Positions 1-5,974 of a stretch of 10,357 nucleotides of DNA are shown piece after piece (the stretch's first letter is position 1; every line of letters begins with the position of its first letter). The position numbers and the translations under genes were made by a program. Where the stretch lies: positions 1-10,357 of the forward strand of contig JAFDAR010000022.1 of assembly GCA_019313735.1 (NCBI GenBank), given 5' to 3'. Source of the DNA: Deltaproteobacteria bacterium. Its GTDB lineage: Bacteria > Desulfobacterota > Syntrophia > Syntrophales > UBA2210. The notes under the pieces were generated by a model, which was not told the origin of the DNA, made no database searches, and saw only the letters and a program-made list of their open reading frames with translations.

Positions 1-495
1 TTTAATCCCACGGGAGAATGGCAGGCGGTTCATTCATGCAGTGCCGCTGATACCGGTGTCACGGGTCGTAAGCTTGTCTGCCAGCTCTATGGAGGATATC
101 CCGGAGCGCAGCTTGGCGGAGGATCGGTCGTCAACAAGTCCCCTGAGAAGGTTGATTGCTCCGCTGTATTCGGGGCGCGCTATGCAGCCAAAAATATTGT
201 GGCTTCCGGCCTTGCAACCAAATGTTCGGTGCAACTGGCCTACGCCATAGGCATTGCCGAACCCATGTCTATTTATGTTAACACATTCGGCACAGGAGTT
301 ATGCCGGATGAAAAGTTGTCAGGTGTAGTGGAAAAAATCTTTGATTTTACGCCAAAGGGAATGATAGAGCGCTTCGACCTGCTCAGTGGAGATATATACC
401 GGAAGATACCAAAAACCCTGTTTATGGACGATTATGCGTGGGAAAAAACAGATCTGGCGAAAAGGCTGAAGGAGGAAGCAGGTAACAGAAAATAG
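1..495 (+). CDS. metK: S-adenosylmethionine synthase, C-terminal part (5' end outside window)
   Basis: This is the 3' part of methionine adenosyltransferase, which makes S-adenosylmethionine from ATP and methionine in the cytosol. The frame is open from base 1, and 164 residues are visible. The fragment starts at FNPTG and shows DTGVTGRK (visible residues 17-24), the counterpart of E. coli D238 and R244-K245. NK46, EK50 and VD52 follow, matching K265, K269 and D271. AAKNIVASGLA, QLAYAIGIAEP and the ending YAWEKTDLAKRL are typical of the family. The fragment is divergent: the usual GGGAFSxKD signature reads GGGSVVNKS, and the Arg after the conserved VD is Cys (C53). Catalytic positions are kept, so it is probably active, although the N-terminal domain cannot be checked. 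ahcY follows after 120 bases on the same strand, giving a SAM synthesis and recycling pair. Identity is secure; only the divergence is unusual. Confidence 0.95.
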   Translation, partial: FNPTGEWQAVHSCSAADTGVTGRKLVCQLYGGYPGAQLGGGSVVNKSPEKVDCSAVFGARYAAKNIVASGLATKCSVQLAYAIGIAEPMSIYVNTFGTGVMPDEKLSGVVEKIFDFTPKGMIERFDLLSGDIYRKIPKTLFMDDYAWEKTDLAKRLKEEAGNRK

Positions 496-547
496 AGGTC
501 GGGATTCAGAAATTAGAATGAAGGTGTTGGTTGTATGCCACTGTTTC

Positions 548-602
548 CCGTGAAAAACGGTAGCGATATGTATGTTCCTGTACAGGGACGTGGAAAGGAA
601 CA
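548..602 (+). other. Possible structured leader between metK and ahcY
   Basis: The 120-base metK-ahcY gap contains several short inverted repeats. CCGT 548-551 can pair with ACGG 557-560. GTTCC 574-578 can pair with GGGAC 585-589 (one U-G pair), with an additional T579-A584 pair. Alternatively TGTTCC 573-578 can pair with GGAACA 597-602. The last two pairings exclude each other and end just upstream of the ahcY ribosome binding site at 606-610. I do not recognise a known SAM or SAH riboswitch consensus here. The stems are short enough to be chance, so this is only a note of what the gap holds. Confidence 0.2.
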
Positions 603-615
603 ATCAGGAGAAAAA

Positions 616-1872
616 ATGGATTACGATATTAAAGATATAAATCTGGCTGAAGAGGGAAAATCGAGTGTTGACTGGGCAAACAAGAGCATGCCGGTCTTAA
701 ACAGTATAAAGAAAAGATTTGAAAAGGAAAAACCGCTGAGGGGCCTCAGACTGGGTGCATGTCTTCATGTTACGACAGAGACAGCCAGCCTCATGGAAAC
801 GCTGAAAGCCGGTGGCGCCGAGCTTTCCCTGTGCGCGTCAAATCCCCTGAGCACGCAGGATTATGTTGCCGCCTATCTTGTAAAGTATCGAGAGATTGCG
901 GTGCATGCCATCAACGCGGAGGATACCACCACATATTATAAGCATATAAATTCGGTGCTGGATACAAAACCGACGATAACTATGGACGACGGTGCTGATC
1001 TTGTATCGACTATACATTCAAGCCGCCAGGATCTTATAGACGGGATTGTCGGGGGAACTGAAGAAACAACCACCGGTGTTATACGGCTGAAGGCAATGGC
1101 CAGTGAAGGGGTCCTGCGGTTTCCCCTGATAGCGGTGAATGACGCGAACACGAAGCACATGTTCGACAACAGATATGGCACCGGTCAGAGCACGCTGGAT
1201 GGAATTATAAGGGCTACAAACAGGTTGATAGCGGGTTCCGCCTTTGTCGTCTGTGGATATGGGTGGTGTTCAAGGGGGCTCGCGATGAGGGCCTCCGGAA
1301 TGGGCGCAAATATTATTGTGACAGAGGTGGACCCTCTTCGTGCCCTGGAAGCGATCATGGATGGTTACAGGGTCATGCCGATTGCGGAAGCTGCCGAAGT
1401 GGGGGATTTCTTCTGCACATTGACAGGGGATATAAATGTCATCCGCAAGGAACACTTTCTGAAGATGAAGGATGGGGCTATCGTGTCTAACTCCGGCCAC
1501 TTCAATGTGGAGCTGGACATCGAAGGTCTGAAAGAGATTTCCGAATACACAGGGAGAATAAGGAAGTATATTGACGAATATACACTGAAAAATGGAAGTC
1601 GCGTATATGTCTTGGGGGAGGGGAGACTGATTAATCTTGCCGCCGCCGAAGGACATCCTTCAAGCGTCATGGATATGAGTTTTGCCAATCAGGCCCTTGC
1701 CGCCGAATACCTTGTAAAACATGGAAATGAGCTGGACAAACTAGTCTACAGTGTGCCCGAAGATATTGACAAAGAGATAGCGCGATTAAAGCTGGGATCG
1801 ATGAATGTCAGGATAGACACACTTACACCTGAGCAGAATAAATACCTGAACTCCTGGGAAATGGGGACATAA
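616..1872 (+). CDS. ahcY: S-adenosylhomocysteine hydrolase, archaeal/Thermotoga type
   Basis: The enzyme splits S-adenosylhomocysteine into adenosine and homocysteine using bound NAD, relieving product inhibition of methyltransferases in the cytosol. I chose ATG 616 because AGGAG lies 5 bases upstream and the protein then begins MDYDIKDINLAEEGK, the usual family N-terminus. An in-frame ATG at 535 would add 27 unrelated residues. Visible motifs in the 418-residue form are CLHVTTETA (49-57), GGTEETTTG (146-154, catalytic E150) and NDANTKHMFDNRYGTG (175-190, K180, D184, N185). The Rossmann loop is GYGWCSRG (214-221), with SGHFN at 293-297. The GYGWC loop, the ~420-residue length and the ending LNSWEMGT without the C-terminal KxxxYRY tail mark the archaeal/Thermotoga subtype. 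Serine 219 replaces the usual third glycine of the nucleotide loop. It follows metK. Some archaeal relatives prefer S-inosylhomocysteine, so exact substrate preference is not settled by sequence. Confidence 0.95.
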   Translation: MDYDIKDINLAEEGKSSVDWANKSMPVLNSIKKRFEKEKPLRGLRLGACLHVTTETASLMETLKAGGAELSLCASNPLSTQDYVAAYLVKYREIAVHAINAEDTTTYYKHINSVLDTKPTITMDDGADLVSTIHSSRQDLIDGIVGGTEETTTGVIRLKAMASEGVLRFPLIAVNDANTKHMFDNRYGTGQSTLDGIIRATNRLIAGSAFVVCGYGWCSRGLAMRASGMGANIIVTEVDPLRALEAIMDGYRVMPIAEAAEVGDFFCTLTGDINVIRKEHFLKMKDGAIVSNSGHFNVELDIEGLKEISEYTGRIRKYIDEYTLKNGSRVYVLGEGRLINLAAAEGHPSSVMDMSFANQALAAEYLVKHGNELDKLVYSVPEDIDKEIARLKLGSMNVRIDTLTPEQNKYLNSWEMGT

Positions 1873-1876
1873 ATGG

Positions 1877-2956
1877 TTACGTCTTTACGCGCATAAACAT
1901 GATCAGGGCCGCGAAGCCGAGTATGAGATTCGCGGCCCATGCCGCTGCCACAGGCGGTATGGTTCCGGCGTGACCCAGGGATATGGCGAAGGCGAAGATA
2001 AGCCAGTATGAAAATCCGATTATAATCCCTATGCCTATACCATGAGCAATTCCTCCACTCCTCTCCGATCTTAGTGAAAAAGAGATACCCAGTACAGCAA
2101 GGATAACACTTACCAGCGGGAACGCGATTTTTCCGTTCATGTCTGTCCGGTATCTTATGGTGTCATATCCTTCCGAGCGTGTCTTTTTTATAAACCTGTT
2201 CAATTCCACAAGACCCATCTCTCCGGTACTCTTCTGAACAGCCATAAAATCCGAAGGCCTTTCGGGAAGACCTATAACCCTTGATGATATCTTTTCAAGT
2301 AAAGGAAACCCACCCTCGGGAAATGTCGTCACGAGCAAGTTTTTGCATACCCACCTGTCGTCTTCCCATCTGGCCTCTTTTGCGTCTATTCTCTCATAGA
2401 GGTTCATCCCCCGGTCAAAAAGATTGATTCTTATCCCTTTGAGTGTGTTTGTTTGAGGATCGAACATGGAAAAATTGTATATTCCGTTTTCGCCCCTGTA
2501 CCATATCTGGTTTTGTTTAAAACTGCCCAGTTTTTCTCTCTTCTGAATCTCCACAAACTTGGTATATTTGACCTTTTGATTTGTGTATGGCGTTATGAAT
2601 TCGCTCAGGAGAAACGCCGCTATACATATTACAAAGGACAATATAATAATGGGAAGCGATATGCGGTAAAGACTCACACCGTTCGCCTTCACGGCCGTTA
2701 TCTCATAGTTCTTCGACAGGATTCCGAATGAGAGGAGAGTTCCCAACAGAACGGCAACCGGTACCATCTGTGATAGTACCATAGGCATATTCCAGAGAGA
2801 ATAAGACATCATCTGACCCAGCGTAGCGTGATTGCTCAGGAACATCCTTATACGTTCGAAAAAGTCCGCGATCAGGTACAACACTGTGAGAGAAATAAGT
2901 ATCAAAGTGAATATCTTTATAAATTCTTTAAGGATATATCTGTCGAGGATATTCAT
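1877..2956 (-). CDS. lptG: LPS export ABC transporter permease LptG
   Basis: This is a YjgP/YjgQ-family inner-membrane permease. With LptF and the ATPase LptB it extracts lipopolysaccharide from the inner membrane and pushes it onto the LptC-LptA bridge. The 359-residue protein begins MNILDRYILKEF, as LptG proteins do. Three hydrophobic segments lie at about 13-33, 56-80 and 98-120. A periplasmic beta-jellyroll region spans about 125-265, with three more membrane segments at about 275-295, 304-326 and 333-355. The motif RYRTDMNGKIAFP (268-280) precedes TM4, and SLRSERSGG (294-302) follows it. Its ATG overlaps the lptF stop by 4 bases (ATGA), implying translational coupling, and no strong ribosome binding site is visible. 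The gene converges on ahcY with a 4-base gap. LptF versus LptG is assigned by order, N-terminus and length. The family call is near certain and the paralogue call very likely. Confidence 0.9.
   Translation of the reverse strand: MNILDRYILKEFIKIFTLILISLTVLYLIADFFERIRMFLSNHATLGQMMSYSLWNMPMVLSQMVPVAVLLGTLLSFGILSKNYEITAVKANGVSLYRISLPIIILSFVICIAAFLLSEFITPYTNQKVKYTKFVEIQKREKLGSFKQNQIWYRGENGIYNFSMFDPQTNTLKGIRINLFDRGMNLYERIDAKEARWEDDRWVCKNLLVTTFPEGGFPLLEKISSRVIGLPERPSDFMAVQKSTGEMGLVELNRFIKKTRSEGYDTIRYRTDMNGKIAFPLVSVILAVLGISFSLRSERSGGIAHGIGIGIIIGFSYWLIFAFAISLGHAGTIPPVAAAWAANLILGFAALIMFMRVKT
1906..1938. repeat. 10-bp GC-rich inverted repeat in the lptG 3' end
   Basis: GGGCCGCGAA at 1906-1915 is a perfect reverse complement of TTCGCGGCCC at 1929-1938, with a 13-base loop. 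It lies inside the last codons of lptG and begins 34 bases beyond the ahcY stop. No T-run follows on either strand, so it is not a canonical intrinsic terminator. It could still be the only obstacle to read-through between the convergent metK-ahcY and lptFG transcripts. Because the bases are also coding (alanine-rich TM6), the pairing may be coincidental. Confidence 0.35.
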
Positions 2957-4110
2957 TTAAATTTCCATATTCCGATATGCCGGATACAGGCAGGCATAAG
3001 AGGTTTTTCCTTTGCAGTCATGGTAAGCATGTATACACCGATAACGCCCAGGATTGCGTTTGACATCCATGTGCCCACCTCCGGGGAAAGCGCCCCGGTT
3101 TCACCCAGTGCCTCCCCGCCGAGTTGGATGATATAATAGATCATAATAACGATAAGACCTGTGACAAACCCCCTTGATTTTCCACTTCTGTGTTTTGAGA
3201 TACCCAATGGGATCCCGATTATACCAAAAATGATACAGGCAAAAGGTATAGTGAATTTCTTATGGATCTCAATGATGAGATCTTTCAGGACAGCTTTTTT
3301 TAGGTCGGGGGTCCCGCTTTTTCTGATCAACTCTGGAAGCGACATTTCCCTGCTGTCCTTTGTGATCGGGTTATTCTTGCCTCCGATTGATTCCGACAGA
3401 TCGAGGTTTACGTCATAGGAACTGAAATCTATCTTTTTATAGGTTGTTAACTCTTCATTTGTTGTGTGGATACTTCCATTCTTCAACCTTAGAGTTACCC
3501 GCATGGATTCCGGGTTTGAGATAAGATATCCCTTTTCCGCGATAATGGTAGCTGGCTCTTTCAACATGCGGTTATCGCATATAAAAACACCCTTCATGTA
3601 ATCTCCGTGTGGTGGAATTTCTTCCGCGTAAAGTACAAGACCGGCAAAGTCGTCGTTGAATATCCTTTCTTTGATACCTATGCTTGCCTTCTGCTTCGCT
3701 ATATCGAACAGGAGATTTCTAGTCGCAAGGTTCCCGTAAGGAATAAGAAAAAAGCCTGTGATTGCAGTTATGAGAAAGGCGCATAGAGAGGCGAACGCGA
3801 TGGATGGCATAAGCTGGTACAGGCTCAGCCCCGATGATTTCAGCACGGTTATTTCATTGTCACGGGAAAGTCTTCCCAAACCCATAAGTATGGAGATGAG
3901 AAGAGATACAGGTATGGTGATCATGAGAAAAGAAGGCATCAGGTAAAGAACAAGTTTCGCTATGTCAGCAAAATCTACTCCCTTGTTTATCATGAGATCC
4001 ATGAGCTGAAGGATTTTCCCCATCAGGAGGACAAAGGTAAGTATGAAGAGAATCATGAAAAAGGGAATGGAGATTTCTCTCAGAATATATCTGTTGATAA
4101 CTTTGCTCAT
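2953..4110 (-). CDS. lptF: LPS export ABC transporter permease LptF
   Basis: This is the partner permease of LptG in the LptB2FG lipopolysaccharide extractor of the inner membrane. The 385-residue protein starts MSKVINRYILREIS, the conserved N-terminal amphipathic stretch. Hydrophobic segments lie at about 14-34, 54-77 and 101-124. The periplasmic jellyroll domain spans about 130-270, and C-terminal membrane segments lie at about 286-304, 314-332 and 346-366. Family-typical stretches are GRLSRDNEITVLKSSG (79-94) near the LptB coupling helix and KKFTIPFACIIFGIIG (284-299). ATG is read from complement 4110-4108 with only a weak GGAA-like ribosome binding site. The tail beyond TM6 (EKPLMPACIRHIGIWKFK) is a little longer than usual. 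It is the first gene of an lptF-lptG operon whose leader contains a palindromic REP-like repeat. lptB, lptC and lptA are not in the window. Confidence 0.92.
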   Translation of the reverse strand: MSKVINRYILREISIPFFMILFILTFVLLMGKILQLMDLMINKGVDFADIAKLVLYLMPSFLMITIPVSLLISILMGLGRLSRDNEITVLKSSGLSLYQLMPSIAFASLCAFLITAITGFFLIPYGNLATRNLLFDIAKQKASIGIKERIFNDDFAGLVLYAEEIPPHGDYMKGVFICDNRMLKEPATIIAEKGYLISNPESMRVTLRLKNGSIHTTNEELTTYKKIDFSSYDVNLDLSESIGGKNNPITKDSREMSLPELIRKSGTPDLKKAVLKDLIIEIHKKFTIPFACIIFGIIGIPLGISKHRSGKSRGFVTGLIVIMIYYIIQLGGEALGETGALSPEVGTWMSNAILGVIGVYMLTMTAKEKPLMPACIRHIGIWKFK

Positions 4111-4130
4111 CTTTTATTTCCGGTAAGAAT

Positions 4131-4169
4131 AATAACCGGGGACAGGTTTAAGCCTGTCCCCACTGGTAC
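4131..4169. repeat. REP-like palindromic repeat, copy A
   Basis: A 39-base unit has a core at 4138-4161 with 9-base arms, GGGGACAGG and CCTGTCCCC, around TTTAAG. It is followed by the flank ACTGGTAC. It matches copy B at 9344-9382 in 37 of 39 bases; the differences are at 4136 and 4152. The core is palindromic except for one pair that would be a G-U in RNA. A second stem follows immediately (CTGGTA 4163-4168 with TACCAG 4177-4182) that copy B lacks. Short dispersed palindromes in gene gaps are the hallmark of REP elements, which in many bacteria are linked to RAYT (IS200-like) transposases; no such transposase is in this window. It lies between lptF and its best promoter candidate. Confidence 0.8.
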
Positions 4170-4259
4170 TGGTCACTACCAGCATCTTTTTCCCAAAATG
4201 CTTGGATTCGCTCCGAAAAGACTTTTTACGAGAGCATCAAAATTAAACATTGTTGGGAG

Positions 4260-4288
4260 TGTATAACAGCAAATCGATTTTGCTTCAA
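4260..4288 (-). promoter_or_regulatory. Candidate sigma-70 promoter for lptFG
   Basis: Read on the - strand, TTGAAG (complement of 4283-4288) and TATACA (complement of 4260-4265) are separated by 17 bases, with 4/6 matches to each consensus box. Transcription would start near 4253 and give a leader of about 140 bases before the lptF ATG. That leader would include REP copy A. This is a sequence match only. Confidence 0.4.
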
Positions 4289-4299
4289 TGTTTCTTGGA

Positions 4300-4328
4300 T
4301 TGACCTTGATTTTTAAATCTGTTAAACA
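4300..4328 (+). promoter_or_regulatory. Weak promoter candidate for the PHP phosphoesterase gene
   Basis: TTGACC (4300-4305) is followed after 17 bases by TAAACA (4323-4328). The -35 box is good (5/6) and the -10 box poor (3/6). It would give a leader of roughly 70 bases before the ATG at 4405. The rest of this 294-base gap holds the repeat, the divergent promoter and a small 6-bp inverted repeat (AGCAAA 4268-4273 with TTTGCT 4279-4284). I see no gene in it. Confidence 0.22.
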
Positions 4329-4404
4329 AACCTCAGTATATCAAATTGAAAGTATCAATATATAGTTTTGTCAAAGCCAACAGTCTTTGAAGGGGTTATC
4401 CATC

Positions 4405-5058
4405 ATGATTGATTTACACACACATTCTATCTTCAGTGACGGTGAGCTGGTTCCCTCAGAACTGGCACGAATGGCGGTTGTAAAGGGATATCGAGTGCTT
4501 GCGATAACCGACCATGCCGATCACTCAAATATTGATTTTATTATTCCCAGGCTTGCAAAGGTCTGCGAAAAGATATCAGACGCCTGTCCCATAAGGGCTA
4601 TCCCGGGTGTTGAGATTACACATGTTCATCCGGACCATATCTCTTCTCTTGCCCGGGAAGCAAGGATACTGGGTGCAAAAATCGTAGTGGTTCATGGGGA
4701 GACTATTGTGGAGTCAGTTATGCCGGGGACAAATCTTGCCGCGCTGAGGGCGTCCGTCGACATACTCGCGCATCCCGGGTTGATTACAGAAGAGGAAGCA
4801 GAACTGGCTGCCAGGAATTCGGTATTTCTGGAGATATCAGCAAGACACGGACACAGCTTAACTAATGGCCACGTGGCCGCACTTGCGCGTAGATTCGACG
4901 CAAAACTGGTTCTGAATACCGATGCCCACTCACCTGGGGATCTTGTGGACAGGGGAATGTCGGCTATGATCGCAAGGGGAGCCGGGATGAGCAAGGAAGA
5001 AATCGAAGTGATGTTCAGGAACTCGGAGTTGCTTGCTAAAAAAGCTGTAGAGAGATAA
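4405..5058 (+). CDS. PHP-domain metal-dependent phosphoesterase (histidinol-phosphatase-like)
   Basis: This is a cytosolic hydrolase of the PHP superfamily, which uses a cluster of two or three metal ions to cleave phosphoester bonds. I chose ATG 4405, nine bases after GAAGGGG (4389-4395). An in-frame TTG at 4387 lies before that ribosome binding site. The 217-residue protein shows the whole metal-ligand set: DLHTHS (3-8, H5, H7), ITDHAD (34-39, D36, H37), PGVEITH (E70), VVVHGE (H97), LAHPG (H123) and NTDAH (171-175, D173, H175). At 217 residues it is a minimal PHP domain with no fused domain. The substrate cannot be read from sequence: histidinol phosphate, nucleoside phosphates or others are all possible, and no his gene is nearby. 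It stands alone in its orientation between the lptFG operon and the lpxH-kinase operon, with a 165-base gap downstream. Confidence 0.88.
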   Translation: MIDLHTHSIFSDGELVPSELARMAVVKGYRVLAITDHADHSNIDFIIPRLAKVCEKISDACPIRAIPGVEITHVHPDHISSLAREARILGAKIVVVHGETIVESVMPGTNLAALRASVDILAHPGLITEEEAELAARNSVFLEISARHGHSLTNGHVAALARRFDAKLVLNTDAHSPGDLVDRGMSAMIARGAGMSKEEIEVMFRNSELLAKKAVER

Positions 5059-5139
5059 CTGATTCTGTTGATTAATGGTCTTTTCGCCCAATCTTAAGCG
5101 TTATGCTCAAAAAATAATCCTCGGAATATTGACTATAAA

Positions 5140-5162
5140 CCTGCGGTTGTTTTTTTCGCAGG
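5140..5162. repeat. Small inverted repeat with T-rich loop upstream of lpxH
   Basis: CCTGCG 5140-5145 pairs with CGCAGG 5157-5162 around an 11-base, T-rich loop. The T-run is in the loop rather than after the stem, so this is not a standard terminator for the PHP gene. The remainder of the 165-base gap shows no convincing promoter. A TTGACC at 5165-5170 has no good -10 partner. AGGACAGGA at 5212-5220 serves as the lpxH ribosome binding region. Confidence 0.3.
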
Positions 5163-5223
5163 CCTTGACCTTGAATGAAAATCCCCATAAGCGGGCAGAA
5201 TCATAAGTCACAGGACAGGAATT

Positions 5224-5955
5224 ATGAAAGCGGTATTTATCTCTGATGCTCACTTGAATGGCAGCGCCTGTGACGGATATCGATATCTGATGCGCTTTCT
5301 TGATTCCTTAAAGGGCGACACAGATGAACTTTTTATTGTCGGAGACTTTTTCGATTTCTGGTTTTCCGATAAAAACAGTGTTTATCCCGGCTTTTACGAT
5401 ATTGTTGAAAAACTGCTGGGAATAAAGAAGTCAGGGACGAATATCTCATTTTTTGAAGGCAACCATGATTTCTTTCTTGGCGACTATTTTGAACGGCATG
5501 GCATAAGAGTATTCCCCGACGGGGCAGTGATCGATCTGGATGGAAAGAAGCTGTTTGTATCTCATGGCGATACTGTGGATGATTCCAACACGGTCTATCT
5601 TTTATGGCGCAGGGTTCTTAGAAGCAGGCTGTTTTACACGATACAGAAAGAGATGCCTTCACCGATCCTGTGGCGTGTCTCCGGGATACTCTCAAGGATA
5701 AGCAGAAGCAGGAACGGTGGGGAGCGGTCCTCAAATAAACTTACCGTCAGGATGAGAACGTTTGCCATGAAAAGATTTGAAGAGGGGCTTGACGCGGTGA
5801 TCCTGGGCCACCTTCATTCTCCCCGGTTTGAACAGCATGTCGCGCATAACGGGGTAAAGACCTTTGTCATCCTGGGTGACTGGATAGGCCATTACTCATA
5901 TCTGTTATATGACAGTGGCAAATTTGTGATGAAACGGTATCATTCTACTTATTAG
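5224..5955 (+). CDS. lpxH: UDP-2,3-diacylglucosamine diphosphatase (LpxH-type)
   Basis: This is a calcineurin-like metallophosphoesterase expected to hydrolyse UDP-2,3-diacylglucosamine to lipid X and UMP, the fourth step of the Raetz lipid A pathway, at the inner membrane face. The 243-residue protein has the complete two-metal motif set: ISDAHLNG (6-13, D8, H10), VGDFFDFW (39-46, D41), EGNHDFFLGDYF (78-89, N80, H81), SHGDTVD (113-119, H114) and ILGHLHSP (193-200, H196, H198). The GDFFDFW and GNHDFFLG wording and the length are those of LpxH-like proteins rather than general phosphodiesterases. The middle insert (about 124-165, LLWRRVLRSRLFYTI) is basic and hydrophobic, as in the LpxH lid that grips acyl chains. 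ATG 5224 follows AGGACAGGA. The stop lies 19 bases before the histidine kinase start, so it probably heads that operon. LpxH versus a close paralogue is the main uncertainty. Confidence 0.85.
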   Translation: MKAVFISDAHLNGSACDGYRYLMRFLDSLKGDTDELFIVGDFFDFWFSDKNSVYPGFYDIVEKLLGIKKSGTNISFFEGNHDFFLGDYFERHGIRVFPDGAVIDLDGKKLFVSHGDTVDDSNTVYLLWRRVLRSRLFYTIQKEMPSPILWRVSGILSRISRSRNGGERSSNKLTVRMRTFAMKRFEEGLDAVILGHLHSPRFEQHVAHNGVKTFVILGDWIGHYSYLLYDSGKFVMKRYHSTY

Positions 5956-5974
5956 ACCGGAGAGGAGGTTGATT

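Noticed and set aside
535..615. Upstream in-frame ATG that would extend ahcY by 27 residues
   Set aside because: It has a possible AAGGTG ribosome binding site, but the added residues do not resemble the family. ATG 616 has AGGAG at the right distance and gives the normal N-terminus.
496..615. SAH or SAM riboswitch upstream of ahcY
   Set aside because: I could not recognise the conserved core of any known SAM/SAH riboswitch class; only short stems are present.
4131..4169. Palindromic repeat as part of a CRISPR array
   Set aside because: Only two copies exist, 5.2 kb apart and not regularly spaced, and no cas genes are present.
4387..4404. TTG start for the PHP gene, 6 codons upstream
   Set aside because: It precedes the GAAGGGG ribosome binding site, and MIDLHTHS is the usual N-terminus of PHP proteins.
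5140..5162. Stem with T-rich loop as an intrinsic terminator for the PHP gene
   Set aside because: The T-run lies in the loop, not after the stem, so the geometry is wrong for Rho-independent termination.
5969..5974. TTG start for the histidine kinase
   Set aside because: It directly abuts the AGGAGG motif; GTG 5975 has the normal 6-base spacing.
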